Shown here one piece after another: positions 1 to 8,669 of a DNA stretch of 32,336 bases. The stretch lies in contig NZ_DIAX01000028.1 of assembly GCF_002414845.1 (NCBI RefSeq), forward strand, positions 1-32,336, in the 5' to 3' direction. A program made the translations under genes and the position numbers. This DNA comes from Gordonia sp. UBA5067. GTDB lineage: Bacteria > Actinomycetota > Actinomycetes > Mycobacteriales > Mycobacteriaceae. Each line of letters begins with the position of its first letter. The stretch's first letter is position 1. The notes under the pieces are model-generated. The model was given only the letters and a program-made list of their open reading frames with translations, had not been told where the DNA came from and did not search any database.

Positions 1-1148
1 TTGCGCTCCCAGAAGGCCGGTCCGACGGGTTCGATGAAGTCGCCAGCGGCAACCATGTAGCCCTGGTTGTTCACCGTGAGTGGCAGCTGTGCCAATGCGC
101 GCGCGGCTGGTCCGAAGATCGGCTTGGCGTATTCCAGGGCATTGAACTGCGACTGGTGGCAGGGGCACAGAATGCGGTTGGTTTGCTGTTCGAACAGCGA
201 GGTCGGGCAGCCGAGATGGCTGCAGACCTTTGTGTAAGCGTAAAAGTCGCCGTAGTTGAAGCTCTCTTGGCCTTTACGCTTGATCACCTTGGCGGCGTCC
301 TCAGAGCGCAACCGGATGAGCATTACCGGGTTGCGCACCGCGCGCAGCCCCTCGAGCAGTTTGTGTCGGGACTCCTCGTCTTCGCCGTGGCCATCCGACG
401 GACGCCACGGGAACACGGTTTCGATGGCGCCGGCGTCGAGGTCTTCGGGTCGGATGAGTGCGACCTGGTATGGATTGCCGGTGTCACGGCGCAGGAAGAT
501 CGTTTCGTTCGGGTTCTCTGGCGGGTTGTAGATCGGCGACCAGCCGGTGTGCCACAGTGGCGCCTTGTCTCGCAGTGCCCACGGGTTCTTGATGAAGCCG
601 CCGAGTGCGGCAACGAGCCCGGTCAGCGCAAAGGCGCCGAGGCCGAACGCGGCCGATCCGAGGATCATCTTCCGTCGTGGCAGCGTCGACGTCTGTACGG
701 CGTTGCCGAGTAGGGCGGCCGTGGTCTTCTTGTCGACCTCCGTCGATCCGCCGTCGTGCCGGTCCTGGACGGCGATCTCGGCGGGAATGAACCGCTTGGT
801 GATCTGCACGACGCCGATGCCGATCGACAGGATCGACAGGCCGAAGGTGATGCCGAGCAAGGGGGTGTTAAGCGAGTACAGCCAGTAGTTCGGCTGGTCG
901 GGCATCACGAACTTCCAGTGGTTGAACAGGAAGATGACGAGGCAGGCGAGCGCTGAGATGCCGGCCAGCGTGAACCAGAAGGTGACGAGTCGCGAGGCAC
1001 GCTTCTCGGCACGGGTGCCCGGAACGGGGAAGCGGGGCTCGCGATGCAGGATCTCGACACCGTCGAGGTTCGTCCCGAGCTTCACCAGTTGGTCGTTGTC
1101 CATCGCGGCGAGTTCGTCGCTTGAGGGCGTGTTTTCCGATTCACTCAT
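1..1148 (-). CDS. qcrA: Cytochrome bc1 complex Rieske iron-sulfur subunit QcrA (partial, C-terminus beyond left edge)
   Basis: Rieske [2Fe-2S] subunit of the menaquinol:cytochrome c oxidoreductase of the bcc-aa3 supercomplex in the plasma membrane. About 382 codons are visible. The frame starts at ATG 1148 (MSESENT) and is still open at base 1, reading [14 protein letters not shown], which is close to the usual family end, so only a few residues are missing. Near residues 305-330 it has the cluster-binding pairs CSHLGC and CPCHQS. The N-terminal half carries three hydrophobic segments, as in the long actinobacterial Rieske proteins, rather than one. The start ATG overlaps the qcrC stop (ATGA), implying translational coupling in a ctaE-qcrC-qcrA(-qcrB) operon. 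qcrB is expected just outside the window. Confidence 0.95.
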   Translation of the reverse strand, partial: MSESENTPSSDELAAMDNDQLVKLGTNLDGVEILHREPRFPVPGTRAEKRASRLVTFWFTLAGISALACLVIFLFNHWKFVMPDQPNYWLYSLNTPLLGITFGLSILSIGIGVVQITKRFIPAEIAVQDRHDGGSTEVDKKTTAALLGNAVQTSTLPRRKMILGSAAFGLGAFALTGLVAALGGFIKNPWALRDKAPLWHTGWSPIYNPPENPNETIFLRRDTGNPYQVALIRPEDLDAGAIETVFPWRPSDGHGEDEESRHKLLEGLRAVRNPVMLIRLRSEDAAKVIKRKGQESFNYGDFYAYTKVCSHLGCPTSLFEQQTNRILCPCHQSQFNALEYAKPIFGPAARALAQLPLTVNNQGYMVAAGDFIEPVGPAFWER

Positions 1149-2050
1149 GACCGCGATCCCATCCACATTGCGAAGCCGACGATCGCGCCGATGCCGACCA
1201 CCCACATGACCATGCCCTCGCTGACGGGGCCGAAGCCGCCGAGGCCGAGGCCGCCGGGCTGGCTGGCCTCGGAGGAGTACTTGATAAAGCCGATGATGTC
1301 CTTCTTCTCCTCGAGGGACAACTGCCGGTTGCTGAACTTCGGCATGTTCTGCGGTCCGGTGAGCATCGCGGTGTAGATCTGCTGCTCGTTCGCCGGGTCG
1401 AGGTTCGGGGCGAACTTGCCCGACGACAGAGCGCCGCCCCGGCCGGTAAAGTTGTGGCAGGAGGCGCAGTTGAGTCGGAACAGTTCGCTGCCACGACCTA
1501 GGTTGGTGCCGCGCAGCGAGGCCTGCGCGACGATCGGAATACCGGCCTTGTCGGTCTTGACCGTGCCGTCTGCGTTGCGCTCGTAGTACGCCTGCGGGCC
1601 ACCGGAAATGGACTGCACGTATTTGCCGAGCTGAGTGATCTGGGCCTCGGTGAACTTTGCGGGTTTGCGGGCGACCTGCGCCTCGTTGCGTGCCGCGGGC
1701 ATCCGGCCAGAAGAGACCTGGAAGTAGACGGCAGCGTCACCGACACCAATGAGTGACGGTCCGCGGTCGCCCACCCCCTGGAGGTTGGCGCCGTGACAGC
1801 TGATGCAGGAGGTGTCGTAGATCTGCTTTCCGGCATCGATCATCGCCTGCGACTGGGTTGTGGGGTCGGCGACGGCGACCTGGGCCTTCGGCGTGACGAG
1901 GGCGGTGATCACCCCGGCGGACAGCAGCCCGGCCAGCAGAAGGACCGTTCCCGACGCCCGGCGGCGCAACTTTCGGCGCGCTTTGACTGAGCGCGCCGGG
2001 ACTGGATCGTCGTTCGCGATATCCGACGTTCGCGGGGGAGATGTACTCAT
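1145..2050 (-). CDS. qcrC: Diheme cytochrome c subunit QcrC of the cytochrome bcc complex
   Basis: Cytochrome cc subunit that carries electrons from the bc1 core directly to the aa3 oxidase; actinobacteria use this fused diheme protein instead of a soluble cytochrome c. The protein has 301 aa. An N-terminal membrane anchor (about residues 34-53) is followed by two cytochrome c domains with heme-attachment motifs CISCH (C82, C85, H86) and CASCH (C195, C198, H199), and a C-terminal transmembrane helix at about 275-297. It starts at ATG 2050. It lies 51 bp downstream of ctaE and its TGA overlaps the qcrA start, so the three genes form one operon. Confidence 0.95.
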   Translation of the reverse strand: MSTSPPRTSDIANDDPVPARSVKARRKLRRRASGTVLLLAGLLSAGVITALVTPKAQVAVADPTTQSQAMIDAGKQIYDTSCISCHGANLQGVGDRGPSLIGVGDAAVYFQVSSGRMPAARNEAQVARKPAKFTEAQITQLGKYVQSISGGPQAYYERNADGTVKTDKAGIPIVAQASLRGTNLGRGSELFRLNCASCHNFTGRGGALSSGKFAPNLDPANEQQIYTAMLTGPQNMPKFSNRQLSLEEKKDIIGFIKYSSEASQPGGLGLGGFGPVSEGMVMWVVGIGAIVGFAMWMGSRS

Positions 2051-2101
2051 CTGCGACTCTCTACTTAAGCGGACTGACCGGGGACGGGAAGTCTAGGTGG
2101 G

Positions 2102-2716
2102 CTAACGGATGAAGTAGATCGTGACGAACAGGGCAATCCAGACGATATCGACGAAATGCCAGTAGTAGGACACGACGATGGCCGCGGTCGCCTGGGCCGG
2201 GGTGAACTTCGATAGCCAGGTGCGTACCAGCAGGAAGATGAACGCCACGAGGCCGCCGATGACGTGCAGTCCGTGGAAGCCGGTCGCCATGTAGAAGACC
2301 GAGCCGTAGGCGGTTGACGAGATCGTCGTGCCGTGGTTCACCAGGTGGACGTACTCGTAGGCCTGGCCGGCGACGAAGATGGCGCCCATGATGAACGTCA
2401 GGATGTACCACCGGCGCAGGCCGAAGACATCGCCGCGTTCCGCCGCGAACACACCCATCTGGCATGTCACCGAGGACAGGATCAGCACGGTGGTCACTGG
2501 GACCGCGAGCCAAAGGTTGAGTTCGGTGGGCGCCATGGGCCACTCGCCGGTGGAGTTGTTCGCGCGCGCGACGAAGTACATCGCGAACAGCCCGGCGAAG
2601 AACATGAGCTCACTGGAAAGCCATACGATCGTGCCGACGCTGACCATGTTGGGACGGTTCAGCGAGTGCACCCGAGCCGTAATGGCCGTTGACGGGGTAC
2701 CTGCAGCGCTAGTCAC
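2102..2716 (-). CDS. ctaE: Cytochrome c oxidase subunit III (aa3-type)
   Basis: Subunit III of the aa3 cytochrome c oxidase, an integral membrane protein. The 204 aa carry the family pattern: [20 protein letters not shown] near the N-terminus, a helix with [10 protein letters not shown], then [15 protein letters not shown] and a final [14 protein letters not shown] helix with the conserved WHFVD. I count five hydrophobic helices, typical of the short bacterial subunit III. The GTG start at 2716 is preceded by a CATACT -10-like hexamer six bases upstream, so it may head a leaderless ctaE-qcrC-qcrA mRNA. It is divergent from trpD. Confidence 0.95.
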   Translation of the reverse strand: MTSAAGTPSTAITARVHSLNRPNMVSVGTIVWLSSELMFFAGLFAMYFVARANNSTGEWPMAPTELNLWLAVPVTTVLILSSVTCQMGVFAAERGDVFGLRRWYILTFIMGAIFVAGQAYEYVHLVNHGTTISSTAYGSVFYMATGFHGLHVIGGLVAFIFLLVRTWLSKFTPAQATAAIVVSYYWHFVDIVWIALFVTIYFIR

Positions 2717-2728
2717 ACAAGAAGTATG
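2717..2728 (-). promoter_or_regulatory. Putative leaderless promoter -10 for ctaE-qcrCA
   Basis: On the minus strand CATACT (2728-2723) lies 6 nt before the GTG start of ctaE. It matches TAnnnT except for the first base. The spacing would place transcription start at or next to the start codon. No clear -35 was seen. Confidence 0.4.
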
Positions 2729-2872
2729 ACGGTTCGTAGTAAAGCGTGACCACCGGGGTCGCGAAATTGGTTGAAATTTCTGTGGCGGCGCAGGTAGAGA
2801 TATGTGGGCCGATCGTCTCCCGGCGTGTCTAGCGGAGCTATCGGGCCGTCAACCACCGCTGTGGGCCTCGAT

Positions 2873-2885
2873 TAGGGTGGACGGG
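2873..2885 (+). promoter_or_regulatory. Leaderless promoter -10 (TAGGGT) for trpD
   Basis: TAGGGT at 2873-2878 is followed by exactly 7 nt and then GTG 2886. This is the actinobacterial leaderless arrangement, and it supports the GTG start over the in-frame ATG at 2802. Confidence 0.5.
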
Positions 2886-3950
2886 GTGAGAAGCTATCAG
2901 CCCGAGTTGAGTTGGCCGCTGGTCCTCGGTTTGGTGACCGAGAACCGTGACCTGACTGCGGATCAGGCGCGGTGGGCGATGGACGAGATCATGGCCGACG
3001 CGGCGACCAGCGCGCAGATTGCGGGCTTCGGCCTTGCGGTCAAGATGAAGGGTGCGGCGCCTGCGGAACTCATTGGACTCGCCGATGCGATGCTCTCCCA
3101 CGCGATCCTGGTGGAGACGGATCGGGATGCTGTCGACGTCGTCGGAACTGGCGGAGACCGTTCCCAGACGGTCAATATCTCGACGATGACGGCGATCGTG
3201 GTCGCGGCCACCGGGGTCCCAGTCGTCAAGCACGGCAACCGGGCTGCTTCGTCGAAGAGTGGGGGTGCGGATGTGCTCGAAGCACTGGGCGTGACCATCA
3301 CCCTCGACGCCGAGGCCGTCGCGCGCTGTGTGGCCGAAGTCGGTATCGGGTTCTGTTTCGCCCCGGTGTTCCATCCGGCATTTCGATTCACCGGCCCGCC
3401 GCGCAAGGAGTTGGGCGTGCCAACGGTGTTCAACGTTCTCGGTCCCCTGACCAACCCTGCGCAACCGCGAGCGGGCCTCATCGGCTGCGCGTTCGCCGAT
3501 CTCGCACCGGTGTTGGCCCAGACGTTCGCTGATCGGGGATCGTCGGTGCTCGTCGTGCGCGGCGACGACGGCCTCGACGAATTCACGACCACGAGCGCGT
3601 CGACGGTGTGGCAGGTCGTTGATGGCCGGGTGACCCAGCATCGTATCGACCCGCAGAGCGACCTTGGGATCGCTCGGGTGGAACTATCGGCCCTGCAGGG
3701 CGGCGATGCACAGGACAATGCGGCGGTGGCCCGGGCCCTGTTCGACGGCGCGTGCGGGCCGGTGCGCGACGCGGTGCTGCTCAACACGGGTGCCGCGTTG
3801 GTGGCCGCCGAGCAGACCGGGCCGATGAACCGAGAGGAACTGGTGGCGGCGCTGCGGGCGGCGATGGCGCGTGGCGGCGCGGCGATCGACTCAGGCGCGG
3901 CGGCCGACGTGCTCGATCGGTGGGCGCGCCTCAGTACCGCACTCGCCTAG
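2886..3950 (+). CDS. trpD: Anthranilate phosphoribosyltransferase TrpD
   Basis: Transfers phosphoribose from PRPP to anthranilate, the second committed step of tryptophan synthesis, in the cytosol. With the GTG start at 2886 it has 354 aa. Diagnostic motifs in order: [14 protein letters not shown] (PRPP/diphosphate loop), [21 protein letters not shown] (anthranilate and PRPP contacts), the FAPVFHPA stretch, and [16 protein letters not shown]. The frame is open back to ATG 2802, but those 28 residues do not look like TrpD, and a TAGGGT -10 box sits 7 nt before the GTG. It stands alone, away from other trp genes, as in M. tuberculosis. Its TAG stop is one base from the stop of the convergent Lrp-like gene. 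Confidence 0.93.
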   Translation: MRSYQPELSWPLVLGLVTENRDLTADQARWAMDEIMADAATSAQIAGFGLAVKMKGAAPAELIGLADAMLSHAILVETDRDAVDVVGTGGDRSQTVNISTMTAIVVAATGVPVVKHGNRAASSKSGGADVLEALGVTITLDAEAVARCVAEVGIGFCFAPVFHPAFRFTGPPRKELGVPTVFNVLGPLTNPAQPRAGLIGCAFADLAPVLAQTFADRGSSVLVVRGDDGLDEFTTTSASTVWQVVDGRVTQHRIDPQSDLGIARVELSALQGGDAQDNAAVARALFDGACGPVRDAVLLNTGAALVAAEQTGPMNREELVAALRAAMARGGAAIDSGAAADVLDRWARLSTALA

Positions 3951-3951
3951 G

Positions 3952-4227
3952 CTATTCGCCGACGGAGAACCCTGCCTCGGTCTCTTCGCTCGCATAGCTG
4001 CGGAATGCGATGTGGGTGGTCGATCCGGTGATCCCCGGTAGCCGGTTGATGCGGTTGGTGACGACTTCGGCGATGCCATCGTGGTCGCGCACGCGGACCT
4101 TCGCGATGAGGTCGACATCGCCCGCGCAGGAGTAGACCTCCGTCACCCCGGCGATATCAGCGACCGCCTGGGCGGTCTCCGGGATCGAGTGGATGTCGGC
4201 GTTGATCAACACGAATGCGGTGAGCAT
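3952..4227 (-). CDS. Lrp/AsnC ligand-binding (RAM) domain protein without DNA-binding domain
   Basis: A 91 aa protein (MLTAFVLINADIH...) that corresponds to the C-terminal RAM/ligand-binding half of Lrp/AsnC regulators, with alternating beta strands and the GVTEVYSCAGDVDLIAKVRV core. The N-terminal helix-turn-helix is absent. Such stand-alone RAM proteins are common in actinobacteria and are thought to bind amino acids or to oligomerise with full-length Lrp proteins; no function can be assigned from sequence. A TACGCT box exactly 7 nt before the ATG indicates a leaderless promoter of its own. It is convergent with trpD with a 1-bp gap, so no terminator fits between them. Confidence 0.85.
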   Translation of the reverse strand: MLTAFVLINADIHSIPETAQAVADIAGVTEVYSCAGDVDLIAKVRVRDHDGIAEVVTNRINRLPGITGSTTHIAFRSYASEETEAGFSVGE

Positions 4228-4240
4228 GGGTTACAGCGTA
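4228..4240 (-). promoter_or_regulatory. Leaderless promoter -10 (TACGCT) for the RAM-domain gene
   Basis: On the minus strand TACGCT (4240-4235) lies 7 nt before ATG 4227, inside the 14-bp gap after the upstream exonuclease gene. Confidence 0.55.
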
Positions 4241-4241
4241 G

Positions 4242-6083
4242 TCACGCGTCGCGTGCCGAGCGGGCCCTCGCTGCCCAGTCGGCCCACCCGCAGGCGCTTG
4301 CGCGGGGCAGGGCGAATCCGTCGGAGGTGTCCACGATGCGGGCGTCTCCCGCAGTGATCCACCGATAAACCAGGGCGGCCTCCTCGGCGGGCGCGCCGCG
4401 CAGCGGATCGTCGGAGGCCACCACGGTTTGCGCGGCGGCGACGACGGCTTCGACTACCGGCATCGGCGGGACACCCGGCCGGGAGACGCCGGCCCCGGCG
4501 AGGCGGCCGTGGCGCACAACAGCGAATTGCCAGCCGCCGGCCGGTTTCGGACGGGCGACGACGAGATGCTCGATGGAACACAGCGCACGAAGTCGTTGGG
4601 CTCGGCCGAGCGCGGAGACCGTCTCGGCGAGTTGGTCTCGCCGGCGAACTGCGGTCTCGAAATGTTCGGCGGCCGCGGCGGCGGCGACCGATTCGGCGAG
4701 CACGTGCAGCACTCGGTCGGAACGGCCGTTGGCCGCATCGATTGCCGCACGCACGCGCGGGAGATAGTCCGTTACCGATTCCGGCCGTGGTGCCGCTGCC
4801 GAACAGTCGCCGACAGCGTTGTGTGGGCCGCACCAGTGGAAGCTGTCCCGTGCGCCGAGGCGAGTCGTGCAGGAGCGGAGGCCCGTTGCGCGGGTCAGCG
4901 CATCGGCGATTGTTTGCGCGACGGTGCGACGCGAAACCGGCCCGATCGATGTCGCGTCGGCAAGGCCGTCCAGTGGGGCCGGCTGGGGCTCGCGACGCAC
5001 GACGAACCGGGGAAACCGTTCCTCGGTGAGGCAGATCCACCAACCACGCCGCGGCTGCGTCGACCGGCGGTTGTATGCCGGGTTGTGGGCGGCGAGTAGC
5101 CGCAATTCCCGCACGCCGGCCTCGAGGTCGTGTGCGCACACCACGTGGTCGACGCCTACCGCAAGTGCGACCATTTCGGCAATCCGGGGCCGCGGATCGC
5201 CGGAGAAGTAGGTCTGGACCCGACGGCGGAGGTCGCCTGCTGTGCCCACGTACAGCACTTCGCCCGATGCTCCGCGGAATAGGTAGACCCCCGGTGCGCG
5301 GGGGACTGTCGAACCCAGGTGACGCTTGGCCCGCTGCGCCGGGGACGCGCGGGGCAGGTAGTCCAGTAGTTCGGTGAACGTGCTCACGCCCCGGTTGCCG
5401 ATTCGCTCAAGCAACCCATGGAGCACGTCAACCGTTGCACGGGCATCGTCGAGGGCCCGGTGTGTGGGGGTCGTCGACGCGCCGAAGAGCATGGCCAACG
5501 CCGACAGGCGCACCGAGGGCGCCTCCGCTCGGGTGAGGACCCGGCGGGCCAGCGCGACAGTGCACAAAGTTGCGGGAAAGTGGAAGTCGGCACCGGTCTG
5601 GCGCGCCGCGGCGGCGAGGAAGCCGAGGTCGAATCGAGCATTGTGGGCCACCAGCACGGCGCCGCGGGCGAACTCCAGGAATGACACGATGACCTCGGAG
5701 ATCGGCGGTGCGGTCGACACCATGGCCACGGTGATGCCAGTAAGGGTGACGATCTCCGCAGGTATCGGCCGCCCCGGGTCCACGAGCGTGGCGAACTCGC
5801 CGAGCACCTCGCCGCCGCGGACCTTGACGGCGCCGATCTCGGTGATCGCGTCGTGGGCGGCACTTCCGCCGGTGGTCTCGAGGTCGACGATGACGAACGG
5901 CGTCGACGCGAGCGACTGGCTGATCCCACCGTGCACGCTGGCGGACATTTCAGCCAGCTCCCCGCCGGTGGCGGCGCGACCGTGGGAGCCGGGCCGCCGA
6001 GGCGTGGTCGGCAGTCCGACATCCGGGAGACCGGAGTCGGCCAGGGTGAGTTGTTCGGTTTCCGGGGGGCCCACAACCTGCAT
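4242..6083 (-). CDS. DEDD 3'-5' exonuclease fused to a UvrC-like GIY-YIG domain
   Basis: Predicted DNA repair nuclease related to M. tuberculosis Rv2191. The N-terminal part is a DnaQ/epsilon-type exonuclease: FVIVDLETTGG (Exo I, D67 and E69), LVAHNARFDLGFL (Exo II) and HRALDDARATVDVL (Exo III). From about residue 230 follows a GIY-YIG module (GVYLFRGASGEVLYVGTAGD..RRRVQTYF) as in the N-terminal half of UvrC or Cho. The remaining ~300 residues contain no recognisable UvrC C-terminal RNase H-like nuclease or HhH region. The start is chosen at ATG 6083 (613 aa) because TAGCGT lies exactly 7 nt upstream; the frame is open to GTG 6137 (631 aa) and ATG 6113 is also possible. Possible role: Cho-like incision coupled to exonucleolytic trimming. 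Confidence 0.85.
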   Translation of the reverse strand: MQVVGPPETEQLTLADSGLPDVGLPTTPRRPGSHGRAATGGELAEMSASVHGGISQSLASTPFVIVDLETTGGSAAHDAITEIGAVKVRGGEVLGEFATLVDPGRPIPAEIVTLTGITVAMVSTAPPISEVIVSFLEFARGAVLVAHNARFDLGFLAAAARQTGADFHFPATLCTVALARRVLTRAEAPSVRLSALAMLFGASTTPTHRALDDARATVDVLHGLLERIGNRGVSTFTELLDYLPRASPAQRAKRHLGSTVPRAPGVYLFRGASGEVLYVGTAGDLRRRVQTYFSGDPRPRIAEMVALAVGVDHVVCAHDLEAGVRELRLLAAHNPAYNRRSTQPRRGWWICLTEERFPRFVVRREPQPAPLDGLADATSIGPVSRRTVAQTIADALTRATGLRSCTTRLGARDSFHWCGPHNAVGDCSAAAPRPESVTDYLPRVRAAIDAANGRSDRVLHVLAESVAAAAAAEHFETAVRRRDQLAETVSALGRAQRLRALCSIEHLVVARPKPAGGWQFAVVRHGRLAGAGVSRPGVPPMPVVEAVVAAAQTVVASDDPLRGAPAEEAALVYRWITAGDARIVDTSDGFALPRASACGWADWAARARSARDA

Positions 6084-6096
6084 ATTCCGAACGCTA
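6084..6096 (-). promoter_or_regulatory. Leaderless promoter -10 (TAGCGT) for the exonuclease/GIY-YIG gene
   Basis: Minus-strand TAGCGT (6096-6091) is 7 nt from ATG 6083. This argues for the shorter protein start. Confidence 0.5.
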
Positions 6097-6246
6097 GTTC
6101 GAGCCTCTGACATTCGATTGCCGCCGGGCGGCGTCACCGGGATTGTCGGAGGTCCTCGCTAGCGTCGACGTCAGGCCGGATTCGCCGGAGCCCCGGGCAA
6201 ACACGCGGGAAACAGCCGGTGAATCCTTGAGTGAGGTGGAGATCAC

Positions 6247-6522
6247 ATGAGAATTGACTGCGATAGCTGTCCCGGGCGCCCGACTGCCTGCGCCGGCTGC
6301 ATGATGAATGTCCTGATTACCGGCGCTTCAGGCTTATACGCAGGGGAAACAGGGGAATCGCCCCCGATTGCCGAGCAGCGCGCCGACATGCTGGTGGCCA
6401 TTGCGAACTTTCGCCGGGCGATGCTCGTCACACCGGTCGAGGCGCGCGCGGCAATCGGACGGATAAGCCCACGTCAAGATGGTGGCGGTCGTGGATTTCT
6501 GTCGATCGTCGAGGCGGGGTAG
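6247..6522 (+). CDS. Small cysteine-rich protein with two CxxC motifs
   Basis: A 91 aa protein with four cysteines near the start (C5, C8, C15, C18: CxxC-x6-CxxC), a pattern that suggests binding of zinc or an iron-sulfur cluster. The rest is a helical segment (IAEQRADMLVAIANFRRAML) followed by a Gly/Arg-rich tail. It resembles a small actinobacterial family that often sits just before NlpC/P60 genes, recalled from memory and not verified. GGTGGAG about 6-9 nt upstream of the ATG is a plausible ribosome binding site. No signal peptide or membrane helix. Function unknown. Confidence 0.65.
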   Translation: MRIDCDSCPGRPTACAGCMMNVLITGASGLYAGETGESPPIAEQRADMLVAIANFRRAMLVTPVEARAAIGRISPRQDGGGRGFLSIVEAG

Positions 6523-6568
6523 GGTAGGACGCTGGCTCGACGATCTTGACGAGGTTCGACCGAAACGG

Positions 6569-6597
6569 TGGACATTTGCCCGTCGTTTTCGTAATCT
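6569..6597 (+). promoter_or_regulatory. Promoter upstream of the c-di-AMP riboswitch
   Basis: TGGACA (6569-6574), a 17-bp spacer and TAATCT (6592-6597) form a good vegetative promoter. The predicted start is near 6604, which leaves about 220 nt of leader before the GTG at 6825. Confidence 0.6.
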
Positions 6598-6644
6598 TTT
6601 CGAGACATTGCGGAACGTCACGCTTCACCAGAAGTGATCCGCGA

Positions 6645-6805
6645 GAGTCAATCGCTGAGTCACCCTGCGAAGGGTGAACCGGGGACCCACCAATAGGCCG
6701 CAAGGCCGCCTGGGGTGAATCGCCGCGCCTGATGCAGTTCATCAGGCAACGTGTAGGGCATCTTCCAGCCCGAACCCGACAGCTAACCCGGTAGGCGCAG
6801 GGAGA
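6645..6805 (+). ncRNA. Cyclic di-AMP (ydaO/yuaA) riboswitch
   Basis: The leader shows the hallmarks of the ydaO class: GCTGAGTCACCCT opening into the hairpin CACCCT-GCGA-AGGGTG (6661-6676), the AACCGGGGACCCACC segment, TGGGGTGAATCG (6711-6722), a hairpin CCTGATG-CAGTT-CATCAGG (6728-6746), then AGGGCATCTTCCAGCCCGAA and CCCGACAGCTAACCCGGTAGGC (6775-6796). In actinobacteria this class typically precedes genes for cell-wall hydrolases, where c-di-AMP binding turns expression off; here it sits directly before an NlpC/P60 gene. The boundaries are approximate. Confidence 0.9.
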
Positions 6806-6824
6806 CATAAAGGAGATACTTCTC

Positions 6825-7529
6825 GTGGCCAAACATCGTTTGGAGCAGACCAGCCGCGGCACCAAGGTGGCGAAGGGCGCGGTCATCACCGGCGCCATCG
6901 CGATGGGCTCGATCGCTGCCGGTCAGGCCGTGGCGTCGCCTATTGCCCTGCCGCACCTCGGGAACGTCGAACTCGGCGCCCTCGGTGACCACCTCAGCCA
7001 GCAGAAGCACCAGGCTTCGCCCAAGGCGAAGGGCATGACGGTCAGCAAGACCGCTACCAAGACCGCGCCGCCCGCGCAGGTCCAGGTGCCCAATATCGGT
7101 ACCTTCGCGATTCCGGGCATTGCGCAGAATCAGGTGCCCAAGGAGTTCCAGCCGAAGGGCATGACTGCTCCGGCCGCCGCACGCAACACCGTTGCGGACA
7201 AGGCCGTGCTCAACGCCGAGAGTAAGATCGGGTCGCCGTACGTCTACGGCTCGGCCGGTCCGAACGCCTTCGATTGCTCCGGCCTGGTCTTCTGGTCCTA
7301 CAAGAACGCAGGCAAGACTGTTCCCCGCGACAGCTACGGCCAGATGGCCGGTGGTCGCTCGGTGGCCTACAAGGATGCCCAGCCCGGTGACATTCTGATC
7401 TTCAACGGTGGAAGCCACTCCGGCATCTACGTCGGCAACGGCGAATTCGTGCACAGCCAGACTGAAGGCGTGCCCGTCAACAAGCAGAAGGTCAAGACTT
7501 GGGCCTTGACCGCTGTCCGCCGCTACTGA
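6825..7529 (+). CDS. Secreted NlpC/P60 peptidoglycan endopeptidase (riboswitch controlled)
   Basis: Predicted cysteine endopeptidase that cleaves within peptidoglycan stem peptides outside the membrane. The 234 aa comprise an N-terminal signal peptide (predicted cleavage after AVA near residue 38), a low-complexity linker to about 125, and a C-terminal NlpC/P60 domain with catalytic C151 (FDCSGLVFW), H198 (GGSHSGIYVG) and H210 (FVHSQ). The GTG start at 6825 has AAAGGAGA about 8 nt upstream. It is the first gene after the c-di-AMP riboswitch. A hairpin after its stop may reduce transcription into the next hydrolase gene. Corynebacterium has a comparable pair of NlpC genes near qcrCAB. Confidence 0.92.
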   Translation: MAKHRLEQTSRGTKVAKGAVITGAIAMGSIAAGQAVASPIALPHLGNVELGALGDHLSQQKHQASPKAKGMTVSKTATKTAPPAQVQVPNIGTFAIPGIAQNQVPKEFQPKGMTAPAAARNTVADKAVLNAESKIGSPYVYGSAGPNAFDCSGLVFWSYKNAGKTVPRDSYGQMAGGRSVAYKDAQPGDILIFNGGSHSGIYVGNGEFVHSQTEGVPVNKQKVKTWALTAVRRY

Positions 7530-7551
7530 GGGTTGAGTAAGCGCTGAGGTG

Positions 7552-7585
7552 GGCGGATATCCCGGGTGTGTCCCGGGGGTCCGCC
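7552..7585 (+). terminator. Hairpin between the two NlpC/P60 genes (terminator or attenuator)
   Basis: Inverted repeat: GGCGGA (7552-7557) pairs with TCCGCC (7580-7585), and the inner CCCGGG (7561-7566) pairs with CCCGGG (7572-7577) around a 5-nt loop. No T-run follows, only a pyrimidine-rich stretch, so it may be a partial terminator or an mRNA processing or stability element. Confidence 0.5.
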
Positions 7586-7614
7586 TCTCCTCGTCTCTGG
7601 GAGTCGGAACAAGA

Positions 7615-8661
7615 ATGGGAATCGTGAACTCTGCGAGCTCGGTCAGGCGCTACGCTGCTGCTGCCGTGATGGTGTCGTCGATCGTGTTGACGGCGGTACC
7701 GACGTCGATCACGTCGGCCGTCCCCGTGCGCAACGCCGGTCAGCTCGTGGCCGATTACAAGAAGCTGAATGTCGAGGCGGAGCGGTCCGCCGAGGCGATG
7801 CACAATGCCACGATCGAGTACAACAAACAACGGACGGTCGTTGACCAGTCGCGCACGGCGGCAGCGGCGGCACAGCACAAGCTCGATTCGACGGCCGCGC
7901 GACAGCAGCAGCTCCAGGGCCGCGTGAACGGGATCCTGCGCGCGAGTTACCGCGGTGCCCGCATCAACCGTCTTTATGCACTGCTGGTGAGCGACTCGCC
8001 GCAGCAGATGCTCGACCAGATGTCGGCGCTGGACATCGTCTCGCACGACGCCACACGCAACCTGAAAGACCTGGCCCGCGTGCGTGCGGCCGCGGTAGCG
8101 ACCAAGGACGACTCGGCGAGGGCGACGGCGGCGGCGAATGTCGCCATCGCCAAGGTGGAGAAGACCCGCGGCGAGTTGCAGGCCAAGCGTGCCAATCTTG
8201 CGCTGCAAGCGATTCAGATCCGTGCGGTGTACCAGTCGATGACCGGCCAGCAACTCGCCGAGTTGCGCGGCCCTAAGTTCGACTTCAATCCCAACCTGGT
8301 CCCGAAGGGGACGTCCGCGGCACTGATTGCGGTCCAGGCGGCACTCTCCAGGATTGGCGACCCGTACGTTTGGGGTGCCACCGGACCCGATCAATTCGAT
8401 TGTTCGGGACTGATGGTGTGGGCATACCGACAGGCCGGGATGGGTTTGCCCCGGTCGAGTGAGGCTCAGATGGGGGCGGGTGTCCCAGTCAGTCGTGACC
8501 AGTTGCGCCCCGGTGACTTGATCATCTACTACCCCGATGCCCACCACGTAGGCATGTACGTCGGCGACGGCTACGTCATCCACGCATCGACCTTCGGCGT
8601 TCCGGTCAAGGTCGTTCCGGTCGACGGGGCCGGCCCCTACCAGTCGGCACGCCGGGTCTAG
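7615..8661 (+). CDS. Secreted NlpC/P60 endopeptidase with N-terminal coiled coil (RipA-like)
   Basis: A 348 aa peptidoglycan hydrolase similar in layout to M. tuberculosis Rv2190c and RipA. A signal peptide (about residues 1-36) is followed by a long Ala/Gln/Arg-rich helical coiled coil (about 42-215) and a C-terminal NlpC/P60 domain with catalytic C263 (FDCSGLMVW), H311 (HHVGMYVG) and H323 (VIHAST). The coiled coil in RipA-like enzymes can occlude the active site and mediate regulated activation. Start at ATG 7615; GTG 7624 is an alternative. It lies 85 bp after the first NlpC gene and 8 bp before the metallopeptidase lipoprotein gene, probably in one transcription unit. Confidence 0.9.
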   Translation: MGIVNSASSVRRYAAAAVMVSSIVLTAVPTSITSAVPVRNAGQLVADYKKLNVEAERSAEAMHNATIEYNKQRTVVDQSRTAAAAAQHKLDSTAARQQQLQGRVNGILRASYRGARINRLYALLVSDSPQQMLDQMSALDIVSHDATRNLKDLARVRAAAVATKDDSARATAAANVAIAKVEKTRGELQAKRANLALQAIQIRAVYQSMTGQQLAELRGPKFDFNPNLVPKGTSAALIAVQAALSRIGDPYVWGATGPDQFDCSGLMVWAYRQAGMGLPRSSEAQMGAGVPVSRDQLRPGDLIIYYPDAHHVGMYVGDGYVIHASTFGVPVKVVPVDGAGPYQSARRV

Positions 8662-8669
8662 TCACAGCC

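Noticed and set aside
2802..2885. 28-codon extension of TrpD from ATG 2802
   Set aside because: Residues do not resemble TrpD, and TAGGGT plus 7 nt marks GTG 2886.
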